Shown here one piece after another: positions 8,801 through 17,750 of a stretch of DNA of 40,650 bases. Below the pieces are notes generated by a model that saw only the letters and a program-made list of their open reading frames with translations, ran no database searches and was not told where the DNA came from. Made by a program: the position numbers and the translations under genes. Numbering within the stretch: position 1 is the first letter of the stretch; every line of letters begins with the position of its first letter. This stretch comes from Fibrobacter sp. (GTDB lineage: Bacteria; Fibrobacterota; Fibrobacteria; Fibrobacterales; Fibrobacteraceae): positions 1 to 40,650 of the forward strand of contig JAKSIL010000023.1 of the NCBI GenBank assembly GCA_024398815.1. Reading direction: 5' to 3'.

Positions 8801-9487
8801 GCTATGAGCTACTTCAAGGACGCAGCCGGGCTCTTCGCCGGAACCGAAACACCTTGGGTTCCTGTGGTGGGTATCATCAAGAATGTGAAGATCCAAATTT
8901 CCATGCAAGAAAACATCACGACCGGTGGCGTCGCAGGAGCCTATAACGGAGCAAAACTCGGCGACGACGAAATGTTCCGCCTGACCGTGAAGAACAAGAA
9001 CGAAGAAGACGTCTTGATTGCCGCAGGCAACCATACGCTGCATCCGGTGACGGCGCAGCCGGTACCCGGCTACATCCATGGAGGCCCTGTATTTGAAATC
9101 GAGCTCACGCTGCCCGAAGTATTCGACATCACTGCTTCCGGCGAACAGAAGCGCGATTACAAGGTCAAGCTGGACATGGGCATATTCAACAACTTGGGTT
9201 CCGTGGTGAACAACGCGTACTACAGCTTTGACGTGGCTCCGCTCAAGGACTATATCACGGCAAGCAGCACTCTCACCCTGTATCTGGAATGGTGCGCCCC
9301 CGAAGGAACTCCGCTCAGCAGCGAAGGCAAGAAGATTGGCTCCGGCCCGTACATTGCGAAGTTCGACATGTCGGCCAAGGGTTACTACAATGCCCAGTCT
9401 CCCGACGACGGTGACAATCTTGATACCAAGTACAGAAACGTAACATCGACTAAGACATTCGGATTCCGTAGGGCTCCGCAAAAATAG
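2876..9487 (+). CDS. Giant multidomain family 9 glycoside hydrolase (endoglucanase-type), first of a tandem pair
   Basis: Secreted cellulase-like enzyme of 2203 residues expected to cleave beta-1,4-glucan; most family 9 enzymes are 500-1000 residues. Order of parts: signal peptide (1-17); N-terminal Ig-like domain typical of GH9 enzymes (about 98-215, starting RIRINQAGYLP); catalytic domain (about 215-775) with GGWYDCGDH carrying Asp280 and Asp283 (nucleophilic-water binding and base), the NPWDVSFLLGVG...HPHHR signature, and the general acid Glu748 in YHLSETCID. Two fibronectin-III-like domains (about 770-980) follow, then a beta-rich segment (about 980-1205) resembling a carbohydrate-binding module, several Ig-like domains, an acidic DFEGDGQPDE segment, and a FlgD-like Ig module before a basic tail (FGFRRAPQK). 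All GH9 catalytic residues are present. The next GH9 begins 26 bases downstream, so the two are probably co-transcribed. Exact substrate and the CBM-like assignment are inferred. Confidence 0.93.
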   Translation: MPFFVVPILLFAAMAFAVEQEQPTPYDLVRPVWPTVWDTIPTDEGGTVESFSHFSGNPVRHNTVPPVSARPQDFKPNEIIPDSLNQAFRDARNLRIGRIRINQAGYLPDDPEMQFYYVSAGTCEETYSVVDLNGNVIASNGKFRSSGKAAQSHWDIIGGTDAAVAQDKQWRYKTGADGPKGTVCIGNLTEVGDLPKNQRMRVSVGKQLSSTFIVSERVYSMVRDAILKFYGINRSGNSESWFHKPSHTKDGAGKFVAGKEASAVNGFTSKEGALQGGWYDCGDHLKESQTQAYAFLVLAVMAGSDPDRDDDNYAYNHGQTVVTDGIPDILREAKHGADFFLRSFAFANGVVDNMVVSVGNFGADHGWWGRPENQDALPATLTGRGGPHERDLRLGELGSNISSEIAAGLAILSKNYAEYDKPFADSCLMVAKKLYDFAKNLQLGNKTYDGGKQIVYNTVPAGWSSAAYNGNNEAYDDLAIAAVALHYATYEETKDMTYLNDAVEDKQIGSDPEASIGFFNGGWMQYTRDGMRKSSKNTSWANAYTYTLYGFYKLLLKDKETGARYGIDDNTRLKYAENVALILGTNLSYLGKTGGSSITIPTLNGPTPLSYGDLWYDMQTDQTWIYNRYQAGNIFEVFAYYEVTKDLEGVKLPQKGVQNWNAEAMKQLGINQLNYLLGVNPWDVSFLLGVGDKNDAHPHHRASNPEGKNMPGAAYNYTPPTGALFGGVTPDQDWTPSTMSWEDYHLSETCIDGTAMFLAAATVAIKEEDRNRAPSDISVEIRYAGYDSAIVVITQDIRGQAMILYSTNETGPFNIPVKDTVPAMQHEIHMTGLQNGTTYYFKVIAINSRSEAYATKWLVDSTSTPYSFTTLVSPQGPADIQHVKVCNLSADSAEIMWYTPNGQYESKIYWDTTLTSYDKMQWNTGDINADVSGIPTNFHYVKIGGLQEKTTYYYCVESNGVQRCQDDNNMPLKFTTPVTRYNFKVSVYQYEFGGMDFMNLNIVNNEERAFDNIELRIYVTARPEEIEPVPGENNQPGSCPLLMDSDICQAYDEAGFNNPCLNTQGQNVDDTIRYNLRHAVPQKLEDTYNSTTGTYDWYIPINLGGTLIKSSSRMRIDIGFSSGIYQNGGCETLRNPAVKRFTANSDDWSWKAHTREVDGADFDGVPSWDKDQGDIENAPENPYIAVYRKDEFISGFSPSYMEMANKKADYKMTVSLDPPFNLENNSYIQIDSTISTMHVKGTALITESGYVTDIWVNGVALSKDQLKTAAVYNSETGKYDLDIPAKMTIGTNKVDITIFAGPSPYCEECQENGGCAFVNRSYYVQFSKGDRTASAIQLLKEDGSSVMTPAATDGTLKFHVLVKDKDNRDNSSIKVKMYNTRTQDSTEITLNRTDEVLGYFESDLLHAIQEESVSLPNISFLGGDTVKFVYVDGDDEEDISIASFTAPPTHPVPQTALLKNNPCTSTDNTLAIAFSGSQFNGITLVLDSVSLQIDSTATTSSANIMLVPSGAIIGSEAIFELPDGSLPATAAPSGKVIVYMSEEGKATSSEVNITDGINPTLVSLTILENENHANVQDTLKVVFSEPVNLANKTSWPFAIMDGLNDVPQSSIVVKNVTTKDNKSWQYVIEGNTDGAFIKQGFTAKISADFSVYDNTSNLLTVCSPVTITESVRPVPVQYAKISDFEGDGQPDEIYIQFVKTLREKDMLDTIDVYWGNPAVYHAFPKPENGWTIDTLQGSKTARAVTRIDSTNGTWSIRSNKTCGTKDVTTYTYDTTFVKDSITGLATEVVDHIDSIPSTKTVEDKSNCTTVADSTFIPTVDTVGWDTIVNTVSVIRIPVTGGLYKNNTYGSKDGNGTVLPRQGPLGGFFDDNTATLFDNCPPVIVKASWIGYELSDGQIDNLMVTMSEPLDSITTHPYMIERRREGKTGVYVSSLLNPNTSMTHKTGDPTGYTFIYNHEDIDAPWIGDDVRLVPDTAMSYFKDAAGLFAGTETPWVPVVGIIKNVKIQISMQENITTGGVAGAYNGAKLGDDEMFRLTVKNKNEEDVLIAAGNHTLHPVTAQPVPGYIHGGPVFEIELTLPEVFDITASGEQKRDYKVKLDMGIFNNLGSVVNNAYYSFDVAPLKDYITASSTLTLYLEWCAPEGTPLSSEGKKIGSGPYIAKFDMSAKGYYNAQSPDDGDNLDTKYRNVTSTKTFGFRRAPQK

Positions 9488-9513
9488 CGGTATTCCCTAC
9501 ATTAGGAGAGGGA

Positions 9514-12500
9514 ATGAAAAAGCTGTTGTTCATTTTTTTAGCACTGGGTCTGTTCTTTACAGACCTGGTTTTTGCTTTTCCAGATATTGACCGTACTTGC
9601 AAGGACTGCGACCGCAGATACTTGGATTCCATCAACGTGTACGCCAGGCGCCCGATTCGCGTGAACCAGGTGGGCTTTAGGCCTCAGGATCCGCACAAGT
9701 ACGGGCTTGCCGCCGACTACCCCGAAGGGACGAAGTTCAAGGTCATCGACGCGAACAGCGGAGCTTCGGCCTGGGAAGGCGTGATTACCCCTCTCGTCGA
9801 GAACGCCCCGAAATCTGGCATGTATGTCAAGGGTGCTTTCAACTCCATTAGCGATGTCTACCACTTCCAGGTCGGCACGATGGATACCGTCAAGGAAATA
9901 AAACCGAGAGAGGACGGTAACGGAGCGGACACCATCACATACTATACGGCTAAAGAAAAGGAAAATGTTTCGAGAGTCGATTTTTCGGATTTGCAGACTC
10001 CAGGCAAATACTACATCGTCATTGGCAAGGACACTTCGGCATCGTTCTTTATCGACGAAGAAATCTACAACGCCATTTTTGAAAATGCTTTGAAGTTCTT
10101 TGGAATCCAGCGTTGCGGAAATACGAATTCGCAAATGCACAAGGCGTGCCACCTCAAGGACGGTTCCGCCGTAAAGCACGACTTGACAGGCGGTTGGCAC
10201 GACTGCGGTGACCATTTCAAGGTTTCAGAGACATTGGGCTACGCCGCCTACGCACTCGCCACCACTTACCTCGTTTACCAGGACAAGGCCGAGGACCGTT
10301 ACGGAAATTCGTACGACGACACCGTATTTACCGACGGCATCCCCGATGTACTTTACGAAGCAAAAATCGGTGTTGACTTTATATACAAGCTTTACAAGGC
10401 TTCAAAGGCAGATGGTCTTATCGCCAAAAACGACATGTACCATTCCGTTGCCGTAAGTGACGCCGACCATCAATTCTGGGACGTGCCCGAAAAACAAGAT
10501 GTACAAGCACCAGAAAAAGGCGGCCCCAACCGCCCTGTCGCAACCGGCATCGGGACTATTTCAGGTATCTACGCAGCCGCCCTAGCCTATTTTGCAATGG
10601 GTTGGCAAATCTACGACGCCAATTACGCGGACTCCCTCATCGAAGCGGCCAAGGACATTTATGCAAACGTCATGAAGCCCACATTCCCCAGAAAAGCGGA
10701 CCAACTTTACGGTTTCTACAACGGCGGAACCACCATTACCAATGAAATTGACGACGCAGCGGCAGCAGCTCTCGCCCTGTGGTATGCGACAAAAGACCCG
10801 ACCTACCAAAACGACCTGTACAAAAACACCGCCATCAACGACAACTCCACCAATTACGGATACAACAACGAGCCCAACGACGCAGGCCCCTATTTCAAAG
10901 CAGGGTACCTTGGACTCCAAAGCGGTTTCTATCCTGGTGGATGGGTGACCGACTACGAGAACATCCATTCCTACGTTCTCTTCAGTTTTGTAAAGTTGAT
11001 TCTTTCGAATAAAAATACCGCCCAAGCGTACGGGGTTGGGGAGCTGGAACGTGACACCCTTTTGCAACGTGCGACAAACTCCCTGAGACGCCTCACCGAC
11101 GACGGCACGCAGGGCGACTCCATCGTTTACACGAACCGTTTCGGCAACTTGACCGTAGTAAAGCCCTACAACCTCGTCTGGACCTCCAGCCACTGGGGTT
11201 TCAACCGTTACGACATGGGAGCTGCAAACGCCGTATTCATGATGTCCGAAATCACAAGTGGAGAAGAAAAGGAAAAGTACCTAAGCGTTGCCCTCGACAA
11301 CTTCTATTACAACCTTGGCGGAAACCCCTGGGACATTTCTTTCCTGATGGGGGCTGGCGAAAAGAACTTGAACCACCCCCACAACCGCACGGCAAACCCC
11401 GACGGATACAACGCAGGAAGCCTTCCCTACAAGTACAGATGCCCGCGAGGCGCCCTAATGGGAGGCACCGACCCTGCCAGCTTTTTGTTGGATGACTGGA
11501 GCGACTACACCGCCACGGAAACTTGCATTGACTTTTCGACCCAGCTTTTGATACCGGCCCAGAGTTTAGCGAAAGTTCTACCCGTCGATAACGATGGTCC
11601 AATGTTCAGCAACATCGTAGGCGTCCCTATAAGCGACACTTCAGCGGTCGTGAGCTGGGATGCTGACGAAGTCGCACTGGTCACTGTATTCTACAACACC
11701 TCGCCCGATGCAGACGGAGCCAAATCCGTAGCCCAGGTAAACCCCACCAAGGGAGGTTCCGTAGTACTTCCTGGCCTCGCCCTCGGACAGACTTACTATT
11801 TCTTCCTGGAAGGCATGGATACCAAGCGAAACCTCACCACCGATGACAATCATGGTCAATGGTATTCGTTTGTCATGACAGGCGCAAGCACGAACATCAG
11901 CGACCCCGTCATCTGCCAGGTAGACGACCACAGTGCAAAAATTTACTGGTGGACCAGCGACCGCACCAACGGCATGGTGAATTTCGGCACGCAGAGCAAG
12001 AACTACACGAACACGCAGTCCGCCACCGAAGGAGCGGTTCTCTTCCACGAAGTGACTCTCACCGGACTCACTCCAGGGACAACCTATTACTTCAATGTAG
12101 CCTCGGGAACATCCACCTCTACAGAAAAATCGTTTACCACGGAACAATACGCCTCGTTCCCGGACTTGAGCGTATACATCAAACCGACATCTAAAAATTC
12201 AAGTTGTTCAAACTGGGAAGACTGCAACACGTTCTTCGTTCTTGTGGCAAACAACGACACTATCGTTTACGAGGATCTTGAAATTCGTTTTTACGTAAAG
12301 AACCCCATGTCGTGCGTAAGCTACATGCAAAATATTCTTGACGGTAAGGGATATCCCACAGGAGAACAGAATGGCATAAGCGTCACATGCGGAAGCGCCG
12401 TAAGCGAACCTGTCAGCGGAGGTTATTACGTACCGATGACCCTTCACGGCCATCTGTATGTTTCGGGCAGCTACCAGTTTGAATTGAAGTTCGACAAGAC

Positions 12501-15360
12501 CTTCAAAGATATGGACGGTTCCTGGACTTTCGCCCCACACACGCAAGAGAGCGACCCGGAAAAATTCAAGGGAATCGACTTGACCCGCGGCCCACATTAT
12601 TCCCAAAGCGAATCCCAGTATGTAGAAACAGTCAACGGAGTCAACGAAGAAGGCTATAGGCTAGACCCCTATGTAACAGCCCATTACCACGGCAAGTACA
12701 TTTACGGCTACGGCCCCGATTACGACCCCGACGCCAACAACGGTCCGCAAATGCCTCGCACCGTAAGTATCAGCTTTACAAGCCCGTTCGTAAGCCCGCG
12801 TTATTCCGTCGAAAAAGTTGATTACCTCACCACCTACACGGGCTCAAGTACAGTCTCCCCAAACGGAAATCTTGACGCCCTCGAAAAGAACGGCGTACAA
12901 ACGGGATTCCTCTACGACAATCCGCCCAAGAAGGATAAAATATTCTTTAGCGAAGACACCACTTTAACCCTGGGCAACAACTACATTGAATGGGTCAGCT
13001 GGCACAACCGCAACGCAAACAGCAATGCCGAAAACAAATACGACTGCGCCTGCGCCGTAGTCCGTTCCAACGTGGAAATCGACACCATCACCACCCCACT
13101 TTTGCAAAGGTTCCTCAATTTTGACAAGTCGGAGTACACGGCTTATACCGGAAAAATAACAGAAGTCAAAGTGGAACTGCTCGACACGAACTTCATGGTC
13201 ATTGATTCCGTGACTATGACTCTTGACATTTCCACCGAATCCGGAATTCCGCAAATCTTCACGACGGCAACATCCACGGTCCCCGTCACAAGCATCACCC
13301 TGCAAAACGGGCGCGCCACGTTCTATGTGAAATCCGAAGATTCCACCTCCACGATGATTTACGCCTACGGACAAAAATCCACCAAGTACGAATATGTGCC
13401 CGCATCGGCAAAGCTCACGATTCAACAGTTACCGCCATGGCCCATCATTGATGTCGCCAAGATGATCGATACGGACTGCGACAACATTCCGGACGCCTTC
13501 GACATAATGCTTTCCAACGAATACACCGATGGCAAGACTTTCAATTCCATAGCTTTCACCTACGGCACCGACTCGCTTACTTCTGCAAATGTCTTAAGCC
13601 AAGACGGCAAGCACATCGTCGTCGCCGCAGGAATCAAAGACACGACCGTCAACACAGTGCCTTCCGGAAAAATCACGCTTAACAGCAATGTAGACGGTGC
13701 CGTCAAAAGCGAACCCGATTTCTACAGTGATGGAATGCCACCCACTCTAGTTTCGATATCTGTTCTGGAAAGGCTCGACACAGCACAAAGCGACCGAGTC
13801 TATCTGCAGTTCAGCGAACCTATTTCGGCACCGGGCAATGAATGGCCCATTCAACTGTACGCCACCGACGGACAAAGCACGACTCCCGCACCTGACGTAA
13901 AATTCAGCAAAATATACAACGATTCCCTGAACATCTGGGAATTTGAAATCGCATTTGCAAGCGACAATAGTTCCCTCGTCAAAGAAAACATGTTCGGGCA
14001 GCTCCTTGCGAACAAGGGAATCGAAGACAAGGCCGGGAACCAGGTCAGCGCCACGTGCGGCCAGCCGAAACTTCCCATAGCCTTGAAGATTCTCCCAATC
14101 CCCATGACTTACGCCAGCATTTCGGACCAAGACGAAGACGGCATTGCCGAATACACACAAATTGAATTCATACAAGCCGTTGACCAAAAGCATGTGCCCG
14201 AAAAAGTCTCCATCATCTTTGGGACTTCAGCCCCCGAAACTCTGTGGGTCGCCGGAAGCGAAATGACGTTTAACGCAGAACGCACGGCAGCCTCCATAAG
14301 CAAACCTTTCTCGTATGGCGTCACGAACGGCGAATACAATGGTTTGTACAAAGGAACGGAACTTGTTGGAGCCGGCATGGTCATCCAGCATTTAGGAACT
14401 GGCGCCGCTTACGAAAGCAACAACATTCTTGCCGAAGACAAGGCGGGTCCCGTATTTGTTTCTGCAGATCTCGTCTCGGAAGGCATCGAAGTCCTTTCAC
14501 TGTATTCCAGCGAGCCCCTTCTCGTTGTCGATTCGAACGCCACGCTTTATATGCGCGAACGCGACATGAAGAGCATTTACAGGACACAGGTGACGCCGAC
14601 AATCTCCCAAGAAAACACGCTCATCAAGACAAGGTACACAAGCGAATCCGACATTGCCGTTATCGAAGGCGACCGCGTTAAATTCGCACCTCTCACCGAA
14701 AGTGCCTTTAGCGACAAGAGCGGAAACCTGCCTATCACCAACAACCCGTGGGTAACCGTCGGAAGCAACAGTTCTCCCAAGATCAAGATTGACATTTCTT
14801 TAAACGGCGACGTCATCCCCGTCAATTCAAAGATTTCGACAGAACAGGAAACCGCTCCGATTTCAAGAGTCTACATTTTGAACCCGACCACACATAAGCT
14901 GGACCTCATCGAAAACGGAATTGTCATTGCAGCAGGTCGTGACACACTTCTCGAGCCCCTTAACGGAATCGTTTGGACAATCGACATGAGCGTTCCGCGC
15001 GGATCTTCGTTAAACGAAGCTGCCGCATGGAAGAATCTCACCGTCAAATACGACATTCCCGTTTACACAAACCTCGGAACATTTGTAAACCGCATCCACG
15101 GCACATACAATTTAACTCCGGACACGTACCTTTCCAACACCAACAAGGTGACTCTCTATATCGAATGGGTCAACGTTTACCAGAAGGGAGTCCGCTCCCA
15201 GGAAGGCAAGGCCGTTGGCACGGGAGCGTACATTTACAAAGCCGACATATCTTGTAGATTTGACCCGAATCCGGAAAAGGACCAAGAAACTCAAGAAAGA
15301 TTCACTTCAAAAAGTTCCAAAGACAAGACACAGGTATTTGGCATAAAGAGAATAAAGTAG
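9514..15360 (+). CDS. Giant multidomain family 9 glycoside hydrolase, second of a tandem pair
   Basis: Secreted cellulase-like enzyme of 1948 residues, a paralogue of the preceding gene with the same architecture. It has an AGGAG SD five bases before the ATG and a signal peptide ending near residue 21 (FFTDLVFA). The N-terminal Ig-like domain begins IRVNQVGFRP (about 47). The catalytic domain (about 180-700) has GGWHDCGDH with Asp230 and Asp233, the NPWDISFLMGAG...HPHNR signature, and acid Glu669 in TATETCID. Two fibronectin-III-like domains (about 693-877), a beta-rich CBM-like segment (about 878-1075), Ig-like domains, two Asp-rich segments (DTDCDNIPD, DQDEDGIAE) and a FlgD-like end with a basic FGIKRIK tail follow. 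Compared with the first enzyme it lacks an Asp/Thr-rich insertion of about 80 residues near the C-terminus. A histidine kinase gene starts 15 bases after its stop, suggesting linked expression or regulation. Substrate preference cannot be read from sequence. Confidence 0.93.
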   Translation: MKKLLFIFLALGLFFTDLVFAFPDIDRTCKDCDRRYLDSINVYARRPIRVNQVGFRPQDPHKYGLAADYPEGTKFKVIDANSGASAWEGVITPLVENAPKSGMYVKGAFNSISDVYHFQVGTMDTVKEIKPREDGNGADTITYYTAKEKENVSRVDFSDLQTPGKYYIVIGKDTSASFFIDEEIYNAIFENALKFFGIQRCGNTNSQMHKACHLKDGSAVKHDLTGGWHDCGDHFKVSETLGYAAYALATTYLVYQDKAEDRYGNSYDDTVFTDGIPDVLYEAKIGVDFIYKLYKASKADGLIAKNDMYHSVAVSDADHQFWDVPEKQDVQAPEKGGPNRPVATGIGTISGIYAAALAYFAMGWQIYDANYADSLIEAAKDIYANVMKPTFPRKADQLYGFYNGGTTITNEIDDAAAAALALWYATKDPTYQNDLYKNTAINDNSTNYGYNNEPNDAGPYFKAGYLGLQSGFYPGGWVTDYENIHSYVLFSFVKLILSNKNTAQAYGVGELERDTLLQRATNSLRRLTDDGTQGDSIVYTNRFGNLTVVKPYNLVWTSSHWGFNRYDMGAANAVFMMSEITSGEEKEKYLSVALDNFYYNLGGNPWDISFLMGAGEKNLNHPHNRTANPDGYNAGSLPYKYRCPRGALMGGTDPASFLLDDWSDYTATETCIDFSTQLLIPAQSLAKVLPVDNDGPMFSNIVGVPISDTSAVVSWDADEVALVTVFYNTSPDADGAKSVAQVNPTKGGSVVLPGLALGQTYYFFLEGMDTKRNLTTDDNHGQWYSFVMTGASTNISDPVICQVDDHSAKIYWWTSDRTNGMVNFGTQSKNYTNTQSATEGAVLFHEVTLTGLTPGTTYYFNVASGTSTSTEKSFTTEQYASFPDLSVYIKPTSKNSSCSNWEDCNTFFVLVANNDTIVYEDLEIRFYVKNPMSCVSYMQNILDGKGYPTGEQNGISVTCGSAVSEPVSGGYYVPMTLHGHLYVSGSYQFELKFDKTFKDMDGSWTFAPHTQESDPEKFKGIDLTRGPHYSQSESQYVETVNGVNEEGYRLDPYVTAHYHGKYIYGYGPDYDPDANNGPQMPRTVSISFTSPFVSPRYSVEKVDYLTTYTGSSTVSPNGNLDALEKNGVQTGFLYDNPPKKDKIFFSEDTTLTLGNNYIEWVSWHNRNANSNAENKYDCACAVVRSNVEIDTITTPLLQRFLNFDKSEYTAYTGKITEVKVELLDTNFMVIDSVTMTLDISTESGIPQIFTTATSTVPVTSITLQNGRATFYVKSEDSTSTMIYAYGQKSTKYEYVPASAKLTIQQLPPWPIIDVAKMIDTDCDNIPDAFDIMLSNEYTDGKTFNSIAFTYGTDSLTSANVLSQDGKHIVVAAGIKDTTVNTVPSGKITLNSNVDGAVKSEPDFYSDGMPPTLVSISVLERLDTAQSDRVYLQFSEPISAPGNEWPIQLYATDGQSTTPAPDVKFSKIYNDSLNIWEFEIAFASDNSSLVKENMFGQLLANKGIEDKAGNQVSATCGQPKLPIALKILPIPMTYASISDQDEDGIAEYTQIEFIQAVDQKHVPEKVSIIFGTSAPETLWVAGSEMTFNAERTAASISKPFSYGVTNGEYNGLYKGTELVGAGMVIQHLGTGAAYESNNILAEDKAGPVFVSADLVSEGIEVLSLYSSEPLLVVDSNATLYMRERDMKSIYRTQVTPTISQENTLIKTRYTSESDIAVIEGDRVKFAPLTESAFSDKSGNLPITNNPWVTVGSNSSPKIKIDISLNGDVIPVNSKISTEQETAPISRVYILNPTTHKLDLIENGIVIAAGRDTLLEPLNGIVWTIDMSVPRGSSLNEAAAWKNLTVKYDIPVYTNLGTFVNRIHGTYNLTPDTYLSNTNKVTLYIEWVNVYQKGVRSQEGKAVGTGAYIYKADISCRFDPNPEKDQETQERFTSKSSKDKTQVFGIKRIK

Positions 15361-15375
15361 ATTTAACGGACAAAG

Positions 15376-17748
15376 ATGGACGAAGTATTATTTCCATATT
15401 CGCCAACGACACTAGTCCTTTCATTCATAGGACTTTTGGCGTCTATTCTTTATCCGTTCATGCTTGGGCAGAAAATAAAAATCAAGCAGCTGCCCAAGCC
15501 TCTAAAATACTTTGTGTGGATTATGATTTCCTGGAACGGTTTTGCCGTCATCGGCACTCTGTTTTTTAGCGAGCCCATCTATAGCGTTCCAAGACAAATC
15601 ATATTTGGATTACAAGCGTTAAGCTGGATTCAAATCGGCTATATCATTTCACGCATAAATGAAATCAATCTGAAAACAAGGCGCCATCGATTCGCAACCC
15701 TTTACAATTTTTTAGGCATTTGCGCCGTAATTGCCACCACCCTTGTTTTTTGCATCACTCCGGAAAAGATTACATCGATTAGCATTTTGGACAGCGACGT
15801 TTTCAACGACCACGCAGTGTTCATCACGCATTCCATTCTGTTCTTTGTATTCGTATTCCCTTATTTCTTGACGACCATTTACGCACTTTTTCGCAACTGC
15901 ATGCAGACCAGCGACAAGGACCTTATCCAGATTGGCTTGTACATGTTAGCCATCTTTATCTTCTTTGTGGTTCTGTCGACTTTCTTCGATTTCATTCTTC
16001 CGTTTACCGCCTATTTCAACCCCAAGGTTTCGAATTTCCAATTCTTGCAATGGTTTCAATATTCTTGCGTATTCGTTGCCATTCTTTCGGGGCAGTATTT
16101 TACTTCGATATCGTTCAAGAACAAAAATTCTTTTTGGTTTTTAAACACTCTTATCGACCATATCGGTGACTGCGTTCTTTACTTTGAAAAAAAGGGGAAC
16201 ATCATTTCGGCCAATGCGGCTACGCACCTTTTGTTCCAAATGAACGAAGAAGAAATTCGAAGCCTTAAAATTCAGGACTTTTTGCCCGGCATCAACTTTT
16301 CAGAGGAAGGGCATTTCAACAATCTCAAGATAAAGATTAAAGACGAACTGCACACTTTCAACGTCAGCATATTCCACATCCGTCAAACCATGACGGCTTA
16401 CTTGAACGCGCTTGTACTCAGCGACCAGACTCACTCCCTATTCTTCCAACAGCGAGTCAAGGCCATGAACAAGCAGATTGCCGGCTACAAGCAGGAATTT
16501 TTGAGATACCAGAACCGTTTGAACATCTCCGAAAAAAAGATCAAGGAAACGGAAAACGTCAACGCCACCCTCATTAACGCTCTGCCATTCCAGTTCTGGT
16601 CAAAAAACGAAAACGGCGTTTACCTGACGCAAAACCAAAAAGACATCGCCATCCGTGGCAACCTGAGCAAGAATACCGACGACCCCAAGACCATCTCGGA
16701 ATATGAAACCAACGCCAGGGAAGATGGAAACGGCAACACCCACATCAGCTACGAAAATTCAAATCACGAATCCATTACCGAAGACCAAGCCAACTTGGAC
16801 ATCAAAAACGGCAAACAGGTTTTCATATACCAGAATCACTTCATCCCCATCATTTCGGCCATTCCTCCATATAAAATCATCGGCCTTAAAATTGACATTA
16901 CAGAAGAACGTCGCTTGGAACGAGAAAGGAACCTTTTGCGCGAGCAAAAGAGCATTCATTCACGCTTGGAAGAACTCGGAACCATTTGCGGAACATTCGC
17001 CCACGACTACAACAACATTCTCGGATCGCAAATCGGCTTCTGCGAACTCGCTTCCGAAATTTTGAACAAATTAAACAACGAGACGGATTTGCAAAAAATC
17101 CAGAATTTCTCCGCAAAGGCTTCCAGCTTTGTCATTGAAGCTACCAAGGCAGCCAAACGAGGCAAGGAATCGCTGAACACCCTGCTCGATACGGTGCGAG
17201 GAACTGCTGCCAAGAAAATGGAATCCATTTCGTTCGCCCCCTATCTGGTCATCGAAGATGTTATCAAGAAGCTGGTGCTCACCCTTCCTTCGAATATTCA
17301 GATTTCCTCCGAGCACATGGACAAGAGCGTCAGGATCAATGCACAAGTTCACTCTCTCGACCGCATTATCAGCAACCTGGCAAGCAACGCCATTTACTCC
17401 ATGAAAGAAACTGGAGGAACGCTCACATTTAAAATTGAAAAGGAAACACTGTTGCAGCAGATTGTTTCACCCTACGCGCCGCCCATTCCTCCCGACACCT
17501 ACGTCAAGATTTCCATCGCCGACACGGGCACGGGAATGGATTCCGGAACGCTAGAACGTATTTTCTCTCCATTTTTCACAACAAAATCACCTGGCGAAGG
17601 GCTGGGTTTGGGGCTTTCAAGCGCCTTGAGGCTCCTAAAAGAGGGAAATGCGTATTTCACTGTACAAACTACGGTAGGCAGTGGCACCATTTTTAATCTA
17701 TATTGGAAGTTGTACAAAGAAAAGAACGATCAATCAGAGGAAGCATAG
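15376..17748 (+). CDS. Membrane sensor histidine kinase (7TM-PAS-PAS-HisKA-HATPase)
   Basis: Product of 790 residues. Residues about 10-250 hold roughly seven hydrophobic segments, like the 7TM N-terminal sensor of some histidine kinases. A PAS-like domain follows (about 258-355, starting LIDHIGDCVLYFE), then a short coiled coil, a second PAS-like region (about 400-515), and a kinase core. The phosphorylated residue is His543 in GTFAHDYNNILG, a variant of the HDFNN-type H box. The ATP-binding domain shows the N box (NLASNAIYS), G1 (ADTGTGMD), F box (IFSPFFTTK) and G2 (GEGLGLGLS), so it should be active. There is no attached receiver. The gene lies 15 bases after the second GH9 gene and two bases before a stand-alone receiver, its likely partner. 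The signal sensed is unknown; a link to polysaccharide or its breakdown products is inference from position. No clear SD is seen before the start. Confidence 0.9.
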   Translation: MDEVLFPYSPTTLVLSFIGLLASILYPFMLGQKIKIKQLPKPLKYFVWIMISWNGFAVIGTLFFSEPIYSVPRQIIFGLQALSWIQIGYIISRINEINLKTRRHRFATLYNFLGICAVIATTLVFCITPEKITSISILDSDVFNDHAVFITHSILFFVFVFPYFLTTIYALFRNCMQTSDKDLIQIGLYMLAIFIFFVVLSTFFDFILPFTAYFNPKVSNFQFLQWFQYSCVFVAILSGQYFTSISFKNKNSFWFLNTLIDHIGDCVLYFEKKGNIISANAATHLLFQMNEEEIRSLKIQDFLPGINFSEEGHFNNLKIKIKDELHTFNVSIFHIRQTMTAYLNALVLSDQTHSLFFQQRVKAMNKQIAGYKQEFLRYQNRLNISEKKIKETENVNATLINALPFQFWSKNENGVYLTQNQKDIAIRGNLSKNTDDPKTISEYETNAREDGNGNTHISYENSNHESITEDQANLDIKNGKQVFIYQNHFIPIISAIPPYKIIGLKIDITEERRLERERNLLREQKSIHSRLEELGTICGTFAHDYNNILGSQIGFCELASEILNKLNNETDLQKIQNFSAKASSFVIEATKAAKRGKESLNTLLDTVRGTAAKKMESISFAPYLVIEDVIKKLVLTLPSNIQISSEHMDKSVRINAQVHSLDRIISNLASNAIYSMKETGGTLTFKIEKETLLQQIVSPYAPPIPPDTYVKISIADTGTGMDSGTLERIFSPFFTTKSPGEGLGLGLSSALRLLKEGNAYFTVQTTVGSGTIFNLYWKLYKEKNDQSEEA

Positions 17749-17750
17749 CC

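Noticed and set aside
3896..9481. Long leftward open frames opposite the first GH9 gene (for example 3896-6067, 6101-7591 and 7700-9481)
   Set aside because: They mirror the codon bias of the GH9 gene, have no ribosome binding sites or recognisable domains, and stop-free antisense frames are expected opposite C/G-ending codons.
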